Origin: an uncultured Fluviicola sp.
GTDB lineage: Bacteria; Bacteroidota; Bacteroidia; Flavobacteriales; Crocinitomicaceae
Assembly: GCF_946478805.1 (NCBI RefSeq)
Contig: NZ_CAMLDC010000020.1
Span: forward strand, 15,604-79,603
Reading direction: 5' to 3'
DNA: 64,000 nucleotides
A program made the position numbers and the translations under genes. Position 1 is the first letter of the stretch. Each line of letters starts with the position of its first letter. A model generated the notes under the pieces. That model worked only from the letters and a program-made list of their open reading frames with translations. It was not told where the DNA came from and searched no databases. Positions 27,701 through 35,653 of the stretch are shown piece after piece.

Positions 27701-28175
27701 ACAGATTGAAGACAAGAAGAAACACCACAAAATTCTGGTGTTCTCCCAGTTCGTCGGTATGCTCAAACTCATTGAAAATGCACTGGAAGAACGCGATATT
27801 CGTTATTCCCTGTTAACCGGTCAGACTAAAAAAAGGAAAGAAGTCGTCAATGAATTCCAGGAAAATGAGGAGATCCGGGTTTTCCTGATCAGTTTGAAAG
27901 CCGGTGGAATGGGATTAAACCTGACCCAAGCGGATTATGTGTATTTGGTTGATCCCTGGTGGAATCCTGCAGTGGAAAACCAGGCAATCGACCGCGCCTA
28001 TCGGATCGGTCAGGATAAAAAGGTGGTTGCAGTCCGTTTCATCACCCCGAATACCATTGAAGAAAAGATCCTGGAATTGCAAAAGCGCAAGCAGGAATTG
28101 ATCGGTGATTTGGTTCATACCGATGTAAGTACACTGAAACAATTGAATCGGAAGGAGTTAATTGATTTGTTGTAA
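24783..28175 (+). CDS. SWIM zinc-finger SNF2-family DEAD/DEAH-box ATPase
   Basis: 1130 residues. A SWIM zinc finger lies at 88-100 (Cys88-x-Cys90-x7-Cys98-x-His100). A long middle region (about 150-640) is followed by a SNF2 motor: motif I ADDMGLGKT near 700, motif II DEGQ near 793, motif III LTGTPIEN, and in the C-terminal RecA lobe SLKAGGMGLNL and NQAIDRAYRIGQ. These ATPases translocate on double-stranded DNA and remodel bound proteins, for instance stalled RNA polymerase; the role of bacterial SWIM-SNF2 proteins is unsettled. It is a single-gene unit. DEGQ instead of DEAQ is a small variant. Confidence 0.92.
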   Translation: MLSSFEMDDSDEGEDFFVFRDSTFAELNYGTLLKFADASAIQALSFSSNSVQPVELSIDKGIFLCNYGFRAEHEVILTQENQTVVLACSCGGNGTKLCDHQAFVLYRVMEHADFRAFFDESDRRKRISEMALSYGISDESQWEKQFQLSYENRQVKVTSRNPELIRMNREKMDELTKKLAPISFSPEKLHKPLPHRYISFSAFANENHFEFQLHESALTQNGKIKPPIQPLNALELALQETKPELIQAYTALGILGVKHHLYRNLATDEEIFLKVVKSIVIAKPLFDEFEVIEALDTKPPKDTDLILHIHDKPMLLHLDVSQNQEFYEITGFVEFDNLKIPFDQLKMKSELFIRRGQDLYLIKNWNYLRTLTYFRKNHHKLIIHQSQFDAFQLSFLVPLENVISINYSYVKKATRAIIKQTQLATIQAKRIYLTDSENYIHITPVIEYGKVEIPILSKRKLLTIDQTGNSFEIPRDENLEIQFLGQIIRLHKDFEYQLGGDFFYLHKSQFLENDWFLNAFESWSEAELEIHGFHELTKLKLIPKSMKVSVQIISGIDWFETKAHIKVGDNRVRLKEIQRSIIQKSRYVKLGDGQMALLPQQWLERFSAFFQEGELVDDVIRIPKTSYQFIDEWFDAEEIDSTVRTQITDLRDKITHFEHIPEIELPQQFQTELRHYQREGYHWLHFLNDFGFGGILADDMGLGKTIQLLAYISKKQEDKKGVHLIVVPTSLVFNWKDETAKFTPHLRILDLHGTKRIKSTDHFENYDILLSTYGTLLSDIRYLKDFVFDTVILDEGQAIKNPDSKRYKTVRLLQSKQRFVLTGTPIENNTLDIFSILSFCNPGMFGSIKQFKDHFAIPIDKFQDSQRAKELQKRIHPFLLRRTKKQVATELPEKTEMVVYCEMDHEQQRVYDVYKTELKEYLMSEPDFLDGQSSMHVLAGLTKLRQICNSPALINENGVSYGDQSAKIQELIEQIEDKKKHHKILVFSQFVGMLKLIENALEERDIRYSLLTGQTKKRKEVVNEFQENEEIRVFLISLKAGGMGLNLTQADYVYLVDPWWNPAVENQAIDRAYRIGQDKKVVAVRFITPNTIEEKILELQKRKQELIGDLVHTDVSTLKQLNRKELIDLL

Positions 28176-28330
28176 TTTTTTACATCATAATCTGTTTATC
28201 AATGCATTACGCCTCTACCGTTAGTAAATTTGCTAATTTGCTTACAATACAACTCCATAATCCCCAAATCAATCTAATATTCATATATGTTAAATCAGCA
28301 AAAATCGGATGCATTCTAAGCGTTTGTTCG

Positions 28331-28338
28331 TATTTTTG
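28331..28338 (+). promoter_or_regulatory. -7 box TATTTTTG placed 4 nt before ATG
   Basis: Exact TAnnTTTG match followed by GAGC and the ATG at 28343, predicting a leaderless or nearly leaderless transcript. It also argues against any upstream in-frame start. Confidence 0.5.
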
Positions 28339-28342
28339 GAGC

Positions 28343-28582
28343 ATGAAAAAACGCTTGTTTTTACTCGCAATTACGTTGATTGTCGTTGATTTTGCTTTCG
28401 GGCAGGGTTGTTCCCAATGTAAATTATTGGCGCAACAAGGAAGTGAACTAGACGAAAACTCTTTTGGTTCTTCTATCAATTCGGGTATTTTGTTCTTGAT
28501 TGCGATTCCTTATTTGATTCTGATGTTTTTCTTCCGCAAGCAAATTGCACGTTTATTCAAACGCAAAAACGCAAAGGCTTAA
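28343..28582 (+). CDS. Small membrane protein, function unknown
   Basis: 79 residues from the ATG at 28343; upstream in-frame ATGs are rejected because a promoter box sits 4 nt before this one. The N-terminus looks like a signal peptide (MKKRLFLLAITLIVVDFAFG); cleavage would leave QGCSQCKLLAQQGSELDE, with a CxxC pair, then a membrane helix (about 50-68) and a basic tail FKRKNAKA. Small Bacteroidota proteins of this form exist without a known role. Its stop codon overlaps that of the convergent nadD gene. Confidence 0.65.
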   Translation: MKKRLFLLAITLIVVDFAFGQGCSQCKLLAQQGSELDENSFGSSINSGILFLIAIPYLILMFFFRKQIARLFKRKNAKA

Positions 28583-29193
28583 CGGTAAAAATTCATTTCA
28601 TCAATGTACTTGCGCACCGGTTCAGTGAGCAGGTAACGGACATCTTTTCCTTCCTTAATGGCATGTCGCACGAAACTCGATGACACCTTCATAACCGGAG
28701 CATCTTCACACATCACAATATTGGGGTGATTTTTAAAACCGTTTTCAGGATGGTTTCCAATTTCCTGAACCTCCTCCTCCTCCTGGACAGTCAACACACG
28801 CGGGTATACGTAGAATTTGTAATTGGCTAACAAATGTTCGTGGTTGTACCATTTGTGGAACGTTCTCAGGTTGTCTTCACCCATGATCAGTGAAAATTCA
28901 TACGAGGGATATTTCTCTTTTAAATAAGCCAAGGTTGTTGCTGTATAATTCGGTTGGGGTAATTTGAATTCAATATCCGAAGCTTTCAAATTATCATTGT
29001 CCTGAATCGCTTCATTCACTATTGCCAAGCGATGATAATCCGGTAACAGGGAAGACTTCAGTTTCAAGGGATTCTGGGGCGTCACCACCAACCAAACCTG
29101 GTCGATATCCGTATACTCAGCCATATAGTTTGCAATAACCAGATGACCAACATGGATGGGATTGAACGTTCCGAAATAAAGTCCTACTCTCAT
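28579..29193 (-). CDS. nadD: Nicotinate-nucleotide adenylyltransferase
   Basis: 204 residues. Catalyses transfer of AMP from ATP to nicotinate mononucleotide, giving deamido-NAD in NAD synthesis. The nucleotidyltransferase motif GTFNPIHVGH (8-17, with His14 and His17) and the C-terminal SSSFVRHAIKEGKDVRYL (the SxTxxR region) are present. Last gene of yicC-gmk-nadD, 4 nt after gmk; a common gene order in Bacteroidota. Confidence 0.96.
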   Translation of the reverse strand: MRVGLYFGTFNPIHVGHLVIANYMAEYTDIDQVWLVVTPQNPLKLKSSLLPDYHRLAIVNEAIQDNDNLKASDIEFKLPQPNYTATTLAYLKEKYPSYEFSLIMGEDNLRTFHKWYNHEHLLANYKFYVYPRVLTVQEEEEVQEIGNHPENGFKNHPNIVMCEDAPVMKVSSSFVRHAIKEGKDVRYLLTEPVRKYIDEMNFYR

Positions 29194-29197
29194 GGCA

Positions 29198-29776
29198 TCA
29201 GGAAATAAAGTTTCGAACGATTCTTTCCGCTTCCTTACAAGCTTTTCCCAGATCGTCGTTCAGGAGAATATAATCAAATTCAGATGCGCGATCCAATTCA
29301 ATGTGGGCTTTTTCCAGGCGCATGGAGATCTTTTCTTCAGTTTCCGTACTTCTGAACCTCAAACGACGCTCCAGATCTTCAAAGGAAGGTGGTTGGACAA
29401 AAATTGCAAGCGCATTATCTCCGACAATTTTCTTCAGGTTCAATCCTCCCACAACGTCCACATCAAAAATGACGGTTTTTCCTTCTTTCCAGATTCTTTC
29501 CAATTCAGAAGTCAATGTGCCGTAGAAATTATCAGTATAAACCTCTTCCCATTCAGCAAATGCACCTTCTTCAATTTTGTTTTTGAAACCTTCAATTCCC
29601 AGAAAATAATAGTGCTTTCCGTGTTCTTCTTCGCCACGTGGGTCACGGCTGCAAGCAGAAATAGAGAAAGCCAATTCAGGCATTACACCTAACAAGTATT
29701 GAACAATGGTTGTCTTTCCGGCTCCTGATGGAGCTGAGAAAATGACACATTTACCGCCACTCGAATCAAATGCCAT
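29198..29776 (-). CDS. gmk: Guanylate kinase
   Basis: 192 residues. Phosphorylates GMP to GDP with ATP. The P-loop APSGAGKTT is at residues 15-23, and the GMP-binding segment reads SACSRDPRGEEEHGKHYYF, the usual S-R-pR--E--G-dY-F pattern. Sits 2 nt after yicC and 4 nt before nadD. Confidence 0.96.
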   Translation of the reverse strand: MAFDSSGGKCVIFSAPSGAGKTTIVQYLLGVMPELAFSISACSRDPRGEEEHGKHYYFLGIEGFKNKIEEGAFAEWEEVYTDNFYGTLTSELERIWKEGKTVIFDVDVVGGLNLKKIVGDNALAIFVQPPSFEDLERRLRFRSTETEEKISMRLEKAHIELDRASEFDYILLNDDLGKACKEAERIVRNFIS

Positions 29777-29778
29777 TT

Positions 29779-30645
29779 TTACAGGGTATTTAAGACTTGT
29801 TCTTTTATTTTCTCCAGGTGATCTTTCATTTCAACCACCAATTTCTGCATTTCAACATGATATGATTTGCTTCCCAATGTGTTGATTTCACGACCAATCT
29901 CTTGTGTAATGAATCCCAGTTTCTTACCACATAATGGAATGTTCATCGTTTCAAGGAAATAATTCAAGTGATTTGAAAGACGCATTTTCTCTTCCGAAAC
30001 ATCCATTTTCTCAATGTAGAAGATGATTTCCTGTTCCAAACGGTTCAAATCAATAGAAATGTTTGTGATCTTTTCCAGTCCCGTTTTCATGCGTTCACGA
30101 ACTGCTTCGATGCGTGCGGTTTCATATTTTGGAACTTCAGCCAACAATTCATCGATACGCCCGATATTTCCTTCGAAGTCCTTTCTTAACTGGTCTCCTT
30201 CTTGCTTGCGGAACTCATTTAGATGTTGACAAGCTTCTCTCACCAAACTTTGCACAAAAGTCGATTCCTCATCCGAAAGTGCTTCTTTGTCATTCGAGTA
30301 AATCTCCGGCATTCTCATAACCATTGACAAGATATCATCCGTGGATTCACCCAATAACTCAGCTGTTTCTTTGATGTCTTTGTAATATGCCTGAGCCAGG
30401 TCGCGGTTAATCACATAATTCTTTGTATCACCGGAATTTTCCAGGGAAATAGATAACTCTACTTTACCTCTGTCTAATAATTCAGCAACTATTGAGCGAT
30501 TCTCCAATTCAATCTCGCGATACAAAGGGATTGCACGCATATTCAGATCCAAGCTTTTGCTGTTCAGGGAACGGATTTCCACAACGATTTTCTTTCCTTG
30601 AAAAGAACCACTTGCTTTTCCGTAGCCGGTCATTGATAATACCAT
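29779..30645 (-). CDS. yicC: YicC/YloC family endoribonuclease
   Basis: 288 residues, normal length. The N-terminal SMTGYGKASG and EIRSLNSKSLDLNMR, and the C-terminal KLGFITQEIGREINTLGSKS, are hallmark YicC motifs. E. coli YicC is an RNA-cleaving enzyme linked to small-RNA turnover. First gene of the operon with gmk and nadD, the same association as in many bacteria. Confidence 0.94.
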   Translation of the reverse strand: MVLSMTGYGKASGSFQGKKIVVEIRSLNSKSLDLNMRAIPLYREIELENRSIVAELLDRGKVELSISLENSGDTKNYVINRDLAQAYYKDIKETAELLGESTDDILSMVMRMPEIYSNDKEALSDEESTFVQSLVREACQHLNEFRKQEGDQLRKDFEGNIGRIDELLAEVPKYETARIEAVRERMKTGLEKITNISIDLNRLEQEIIFYIEKMDVSEEKMRLSNHLNYFLETMNIPLCGKKLGFITQEIGREINTLGSKSYHVEMQKLVVEMKDHLEKIKEQVLNTL

Positions 30646-30743
30646 TTACTTCAGTTTGAGCAAAAGTAAGGAAATAATAGCTAGGTCATCTGTTTATAAC
30701 CAATTTCTAATGCTAGAGATGTATCGCATTAAGTCAAGGTAAC

Positions 30744-30776
30744 CTGCGTTTTATTTCACGCAGATGATCGCAGATT
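30744..30776. repeat. Short CGCAGAT-type intergenic repeat
   Basis: CTGCGT (30744-30749) pairs with ACGCAG (30758-30763), and CGCAGAT occurs twice in tandem (30760-30766 and 30770-30776). Similar A/T-rich CGCAGAT strings are found between genes in Bacteroidota genomes; here only one short run is seen. Confidence 0.3.
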
Positions 30777-30815
30777 AGGTGTGTTTAGTTATATGGTTAA
30801 TCAAAGACAGTGAAA

Positions 30816-31040
30816 TTAACTCCAAACTTCGGAAAACATTCTTAAGACAGTTTTTTTAAGCTCTTCAGGAACAGAGTCATCTACTTTCATTATTAGACCA
30901 TTTTTCCCATTTGGAAAAATAGTATAATATGGATTTGTATAATCAAATTCTCCGACAAAAGCAGCCTCAATCTCTTTAATTCTAGCATCAAAAAGATTAG
31001 ACTTTCTCCTGTAATCTTCACCGTAAAGTACATTCTTCAT
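30816..31040 (-). CDS. Hypothetical protein, 74 residues
   Basis: A small cytoplasmic protein I do not recognise: MKNVLYGEDYRRKSN, then a mixed alpha/beta body with GEFDYTNPYYTIFPNGKNG and a helical end. It stands alone between yicC and recA with ~170 and ~70 nt gaps. Its base composition is more A/T-rich than the neighbours (many AAA, ATA, TTA codons), which could mean recent arrival. The reading frame looks coding but has no support beyond that. Confidence 0.5.
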   Translation of the reverse strand: MKNVLYGEDYRRKSNLFDARIKEIEAAFVGEFDYTNPYYTIFPNGKNGLIMKVDDSVPEELKKTVLRMFSEVWS

Positions 31041-31110
31041 AAATAATTATTAATGATTTCCAATACAAGTCCCGCAATTGCTCACGGGACTCATTGGAAA
31101 CGATATGCAG

Positions 31111-32142
31111 TTAGTCTTGTGCTACTACCACTGCAGTGGGATTAGCGCCAAGAGCTTCTTTGATCTTTGCTTCTAATTCATCCATTAATTCCGGGTTGTC
31201 AGCAATCATATTTTTTACAGAATCTCTTCCCTGTCCCAAACGGGTTTCCCCGTAAGAGAACCAAGATCCACTTTTCTTCAAGATATTCAATTCCACTCCG
31301 ATGTCGATAATCTCACCCACTTTGGAAATTCCTTCCCCGTACATGATATCAAATTCAGCCTTACGGAACGGAGGCGCCACTTTGTTCTTAACCACCTTCA
31401 CTTTGATACGGTTACCGATCACATCCTCTCCTTCTTTAATTTGAGCTGCTCTGCGGATATCGATACGCATGGAAGCATAGAACTTCAAGGCATTTCCACC
31501 GGTAGTTGTTTCCGGGTTACCGAACATTACACCGATCTTATCACGTAATTGGTTGATGAAAATGCAACAACATTTTGCTTTGCTGATTGATCCGGTCAAT
31601 TTGCGAAGTGCTTTGGACATCAGGCGGGCTTGTAATCCCATTTGAGAATCCCCCATTTCTCCTTCGATCTCCGCTTTTGGTGTCAATGCCGCAACAGAGT
31701 CAATTACCAATAAGTCAACTGCCCCGGAACGAATTAGGCTATCGGCAATTTCCAATGCCTGCTCACCGTTATCCGGTTGGGAGATCAATAAGTTGTCTAC
31801 ATCAACTCCCAGTTTTTGTGCGTAAAATTGATCAAATGCGTGTTCCGCATCAATAATTGCGGCGATTCCACCTTGTTTTTGCACTTCTGCAATTGCGTGA
31901 ATTGCCAAGGTCGTCTTACCGGATGATTCCGGTCCGTAAATTTCAACGATCCTTCCTTTTGGATAACCATTTACTCCAAGAGCAATGTCCAATGTAATGG
32001 AACCTGAAGGAATCACCTCAATTTCTTCAATTGCATTGTCTCCTAATTTCATTACAGATCCTTTTCCGAAAGTCTTGTCTAACTTTTCCATTGTTAGCTG
32101 AAGTGCTTTCAATTTTTCCGGGTTGATTTCTTTAACTGCCAT
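31111..32142 (-). CDS. recA: Recombinase RecA
   Basis: 343 residues, full length. ATP-dependent strand exchange and SOS co-protease. Walker A GPESSGKT is at 70-77; [18 protein letters not shown] is Walker B with loop L1, and [19 protein letters not shown] includes loop L2. The promoter has a TATATTTG box at 32177-32184. No recX follows; the next gene downstream is the 74-residue hypothetical. Confidence 0.98.
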   Translation of the reverse strand: MAVKEINPEKLKALQLTMEKLDKTFGKGSVMKLGDNAIEEIEVIPSGSITLDIALGVNGYPKGRIVEIYGPESSGKTTLAIHAIAEVQKQGGIAAIIDAEHAFDQFYAQKLGVDVDNLLISQPDNGEQALEIADSLIRSGAVDLLVIDSVAALTPKAEIEGEMGDSQMGLQARLMSKALRKLTGSISKAKCCCIFINQLRDKIGVMFGNPETTTGGNALKFYASMRIDIRRAAQIKEGEDVIGNRIKVKVVKNKVAPPFRKAEFDIMYGEGISKVGEIIDIGVELNILKKSGSWFSYGETRLGQGRDSVKNMIADNPELMDELEAKIKEALGANPTAVVVAQD

Positions 32143-32176
32143 ATCGTTTAATTTAATCGTTTTGTTATCGTTTCTG

Positions 32177-32184
32177 CAAATATA
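32177..32184 (-). promoter_or_regulatory. -7 box TATATTTG of recA
   Basis: Exact TAnnTTTG match on the minus strand, 34 nt before the recA ATG. I see no LexA-type palindrome between it and the start. Confidence 0.5.
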
Positions 32185-32220
32185 TACCCAGTAGGTCGTA
32201 AACTACTTACGATGTTCCGG

Positions 32221-32679
32221 TCATCCTAAATTTAAAATCTCTTCCCCGTGAATTTTGGTCTTCGGTTTCTCAATAATATGGGTAATTACTCCCTGTTCAT
32301 TGATGACAAATGTCGTCCGATGAATTCCATCATATTCACGCCCCATAAACTTCTTCAAACCCCAAACTTTAAATGCATCAATCATTTTACGTTCGGTATC
32401 TGCCAGCAATGGAAAAGGTAAGCTAAACTTTTCAATAAACCGAGCGTGCGCCTTCTCTGTATCCATACTTACTCCCAAAATAGAATAGCCTTTATCCTGC
32501 AATGCCTGGTACGAATCTCTTAAACTGCATGCTTGATTCGTGCAAGCCGGCGTATTGTCTTTCGGGTAGAAATAAATCACTAATTTTTTGTTTGCAAAAC
32601 TTTTATTCGTAATCGTTTTCCCATTTTGATCGGTTCCCTGAAAATCGGGCATCCGGTCACCTACTTTTAATCCTGTCAT
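32221..32679 (-). CDS. bcp: Thioredoxin-dependent peroxiredoxin (BCP type)
   Basis: 152 residues. Reduces peroxides and is recycled by thioredoxin. The peroxidatic Cys46 lies in YFYPKDNTPACTNQAC and the resolving Cys51 is five residues on, the arrangement of two-cysteine BCP/PrxQ enzymes. Cytoplasmic. Upstream of recA in the same direction with a 78-nt gap that holds recA's own promoter, so probably separate units. Confidence 0.95.
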   Translation of the reverse strand: MTGLKVGDRMPDFQGTDQNGKTITNKSFANKKLVIYFYPKDNTPACTNQACSLRDSYQALQDKGYSILGVSMDTEKAHARFIEKFSLPFPLLADTERKMIDAFKVWGLKKFMGREYDGIHRTTFVINEQGVITHIIEKPKTKIHGEEILNLG

Positions 32680-32825
32680 CTAATGCTGAGTATTTAAACA
32701 TTTATTTGACGAATATGTAATCAAAAATACAACTTATTTTTAAACTGACAAGTTTAAGGTGTGTTTTTTGTTTAATTTTTCGTCATTTGATTTTCCTTAT
32801 ACAGGAATTTTGCTTTATTTATTTG

Positions 32826-34400
32826 CTATTCAGGGAAATAGACGCTTTGACCCGTTTCCTGTTCCAATAGGAATTTACTGCGGATCACTTCCTGCACCGG
32901 GCGTTTTTCAATCTTACATTCCAACCACGAAATAATATCGAGGTACAGAAACGGTCGTTTTTCGTAAGGAAGTTTGGATAATTTCACCAATTTCCCATGT
33001 AAAATGCGGAATGCCCGCATCAACGACAAGTCATCAGCGAACGGAAGCTGACGCAAGAAATTTAGGATTTCATACTGTACTCCATGCAAATCTCCCATAT
33101 TCCGAAGGAAGCGATAAACGGATTTGATCTGGTAATCCAACAAATGATCGTCCGTCCCCAATTCAAAATGAGCAATCAGGTTCAGGATCCGTGCAAACGC
33201 CTGGATGTCTTCCCTGAGTGAAACATCTTTCAACTGAATGATCCGGTTCAGGTACTTAATGGCCATTTTATTGTCTCCATTCCCAAAGTACAGACATGCT
33301 ACTTTATAATATAGGATCATGATCCGGTGATTATCCAAGCGGTCTTCGTGATCTGAAATGAATTGCTCCACTTTCGGAACAATTTCAATTCCTTCGGAGA
33401 AGGTTCCGCACAAATAATAATAATTGATCTTCGCTGTCAACCAATACATGCGGTGCAACAAGGAGATATTTTCATTTTCACGGTCTCCCAGGTCTGCACT
33501 TTCAAGTTTCTCGATGGATTCCAGCAAACGCTTATGATTTCTTAAATTGAACAGTGCATTCTGTAAATTATACAAGCCTTTCAGATACATTTCGCGGTAA
33601 TGATCCTTCACATGCGAATGGTCTTCAAAAAGCTTCACCCACAAGCTGGCATACTTGAAGCACATCAGGAATTCCTGTGTGATGTAATGATACCAAACAT
33701 ATGCATTGTAAAGGTGCATTTTCTCTTCAAAGTTCAATTCTGCAATCTGGTACTCCGGTAAACGCTTTGCAAAGAACTCCTTTACGAAACGGTAATCCTT
33801 TTCATCCCGCACAAAACCCACTTTGACATTCAGTGCGTAGAGTTGCAAAGACAAATTTGAAAACTGGATACTTCCCGTAACATGTTTACTCAAAGCCCTG
33901 CTTTCAGCTGTCAGTTCGTCTGCCCTGGAAGATACACTTCTGGTGATATGCTGGGATTCGATGAACTTTTCAAAATCCAGGATTTCCAAATGCAAAACTG
34001 TCGATTGGATCTTTAGGGCATGTTGTTTGGCTTTTTCCAACATCTTCAAAGCCTGGTTGTAAAATCCCTTTTCGTACAAAATCAACGCATGATCCATGGA
34101 CTCCCGAATTTCAATAACAGGTAAATGTGGTGCATGCTGAAGACGCAGACTTGTGAGCAACTGTTTGTATAAATGGGCCTTGATATTCGAAAGCTGGCTT
34201 TTTTTCAACCCATTGATTTTGGAAATTGCCAATTCGTCGGAATAGTTCTCTGTTTTATCAATAAAATCAAACAGTTGTAAATACTTTATTTCCTCCTGGG
34301 AAGAGGAGTTCCGATTCGCATAAAGCTTAAAACTTCGCTTCTCAGCCTTTGATAGGGCAGAAATCAGGCGAACTAAACTATCTGTTGATCCTGTGGACAT
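32826..34400 (-). CDS. Helical-repeat (TPR-like) protein, function unknown
   Basis: 524 residues, almost wholly alpha-helical, no signal peptide. Helix pairs with TPR-like spacing are visible (EKGFYNQALKMLEKAKQHAL; FGNGDNKMAIKYLNRIIQL). The N-terminal SLVRLISALSKAEKRSFKLY looks like a conserved lead segment of a Bacteroidota-restricted family. Probably a cytoplasmic scaffold or regulator; no partner is evident. Single gene with a long AT-rich upstream region. Confidence 0.65.
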   Translation of the reverse strand: MSTGSTDSLVRLISALSKAEKRSFKLYANRNSSSQEEIKYLQLFDFIDKTENYSDELAISKINGLKKSQLSNIKAHLYKQLLTSLRLQHAPHLPVIEIRESMDHALILYEKGFYNQALKMLEKAKQHALKIQSTVLHLEILDFEKFIESQHITRSVSSRADELTAESRALSKHVTGSIQFSNLSLQLYALNVKVGFVRDEKDYRFVKEFFAKRLPEYQIAELNFEEKMHLYNAYVWYHYITQEFLMCFKYASLWVKLFEDHSHVKDHYREMYLKGLYNLQNALFNLRNHKRLLESIEKLESADLGDRENENISLLHRMYWLTAKINYYYLCGTFSEGIEIVPKVEQFISDHEDRLDNHRIMILYYKVACLYFGNGDNKMAIKYLNRIIQLKDVSLREDIQAFARILNLIAHFELGTDDHLLDYQIKSVYRFLRNMGDLHGVQYEILNFLRQLPFADDLSLMRAFRILHGKLVKLSKLPYEKRPFLYLDIISWLECKIEKRPVQEVIRSKFLLEQETGQSVYFPE

Positions 34401-34468
34401 TGTAATTTTTAGCTTAAAATAACGTTTGTATATTGCTGATTTACAGTTTATTAACTTAAATAAATTTG

Positions 34469-34614
34469 TGTTTGGTTATCGTAAATATCAAAAACATTGA
34501 TTTCAATTAATTCATGTCATATTACATCTTTGCTCCATTCGAATGATTTTCATAGTCATCCGTTTTTAAAAAGTACTCATTTGAGTAACAGGAGTAGGGG
34601 TGCTCTTGTTTTTT
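34469..34614 (+). ncRNA. Possible small RNA, tentative
   Basis: In a 262-nt gap with no convincing gene, a TAAATTTG box (34461-34468) is followed about 105 nt later by two hairpins: TACTC-ATTT-GAGTA (34574-34587) and ACAGGAG with CTCTTGT around an 8-nt loop (34588-34609), ending in five T (34610-34614). This is a promoter-like box plus terminator on the plus strand. No known RNA family is recognised and the -33 box is poor. Confidence 0.25.
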
Positions 34615-34626
34615 CGATTAATAGCA

Positions 34627-34660
34627 AAAAAATCCTTTGTCTTTTGGCAAAGGGTTTTTT
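34627..34660 (-). terminator. Rho-independent terminator of the TIGR01777 gene
   Basis: A 13-bp stem (one T-G pair) with an 8-nt loop, flanked by A/T runs on both sides, so it can act in both directions. It lies 3 nt beyond the stop of the minus-strand epimerase-like gene. Confidence 0.75.
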
Positions 34661-34662
34661 GT

Positions 34663-35550
34663 TTACCCAAAAATACGTTGAATTGTTGAATTGAGATTTC
34701 CATATTGGAAAGAAAATCCTTCCGAACGAATTTTTTCGTTGGAAACAGTATTCCCGTATAAAAGCATCACCCCCATTTTTCCAAAAAGAAGCCGGACAAT
34801 AAACTTTGGAACGGCAGGTAGAAGCCTCTTCTTCAAAGATTTGGCGATTAACTGCGTCAACTCCCTGTTGGTGGTATTTCCTGCTGAGGCATGGTACGCG
34901 CCTTCCAGTCTGTTCGCTATTACCAGTTCAAATATGCTGTAAAGATCTTCGCAATAAATCCACGGAATTGCTTGTTCACCGGAACCCAGAACCGCTCCAA
35001 AACCCTTCTTTATGGGGTTTGCCAGTTTTTGCAAAGCTCCTCCAGTTTCGCTTAAAACCACCGCGATCCGGACTTTTGAAACCGTACAAATAGCCGAAAA
35101 TTGGTCGGCAGCTTTTTCCCATTTCCGGGTAATATCCGAAATCAGGTCATTCCCAAAGGAATCCGATTCTTTATAGATCTTTTCAGGATGCTCGAATCCA
35201 TAAGCAACCGCACCGGATGCAGACACGTATTGCTTCAAATCTGTTGATTGGTTGAATGATTCGAACAGGAAACCGGTTGTATTCACCCGCGAATCATAGA
35301 GTTCCCGGATGCGCGATTTGGTCCACCTTTTCGCCGCCAATTCTGCGCCACACAAATTAACCAGGATATTTGTTCCTTCAATCGCAGACGGGTCGATTGT
35401 TCTGGCTTCCGGATCCCAATTCAGAAAAAAGCGTTTCAAATCGGTTGCTTTGCGGGTCAGGATCCAGACTTCATAGCCCGTCTTTCTCAAATGATCGGCC
35501 AAACCTGTTCCAATTAATCCTGAACCACCAGCTATTACAATTTTTTCCAT
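34663..35550 (-). CDS. TIGR01777 family epimerase-like protein (YfcH type)
   Basis: 295 residues from the ATG at 35550, which places the NAD(P)-binding motif VIAGGSGLIG at the very N-terminus as in the family; the longer frame adds 16 unrelated residues. Short-chain dehydrogenase/epimerase fold with YVSASGAVAYG and a C-terminal DUF1731-like end (FGKMGVMLLYGNTVSNEK). Enzyme substrate unknown. Divergent from the lipoprotein gene at 35654. Confidence 0.85.
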   Translation of the reverse strand: MEKIVIAGGSGLIGTGLADHLRKTGYEVWILTRKATDLKRFFLNWDPEARTIDPSAIEGTNILVNLCGAELAAKRWTKSRIRELYDSRVNTTGFLFESFNQSTDLKQYVSASGAVAYGFEHPEKIYKESDSFGNDLISDITRKWEKAADQFSAICTVSKVRIAVVLSETGGALQKLANPIKKGFGAVLGSGEQAIPWIYCEDLYSIFELVIANRLEGAYHASAGNTTNRELTQLIAKSLKKRLLPAVPKFIVRLLFGKMGVMLLYGNTVSNEKIRSEGFSFQYGNLNSTIQRIFG

Positions 35551-35613
35551 GTGCTCTTTTATTTCGGAGTCTAATTTAAGTGAAAAAAAGGGGGACATTT
35601 GTTATAAACCTGT

Positions 35614-35621
35614 TACTTTTA
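35614..35621 (+). promoter_or_regulatory. -7-like box TACTTTTA
   Basis: One mismatch from TAnnTTTG, 32 nt before the lipoprotein ATG at 35654; supports that start over the upstream in-frame ATG at 35549. Confidence 0.35.
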
Positions 35622-35653
35622 CAAGTCACGTCATTTTGAAAGAAACAAATCTT

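Noticed and set aside
30744..30776. CGCAGAT repeats considered as a CRISPR remnant.
   Set aside because: Repeat unit too short, no spacers and no cas genes.
34497..34694. Plus-strand open frame of 65 codons starting MISINSCHI.
   Set aside because: It crosses two terminator hairpins and overlaps the end of the epimerase-like gene; composition is non-coding.
35549..35653. Upstream in-frame start for the lipoprotein at 35654.
   Set aside because: It would remove the lipoprotein signal from the N-terminus and overlap the divergent gene's start.
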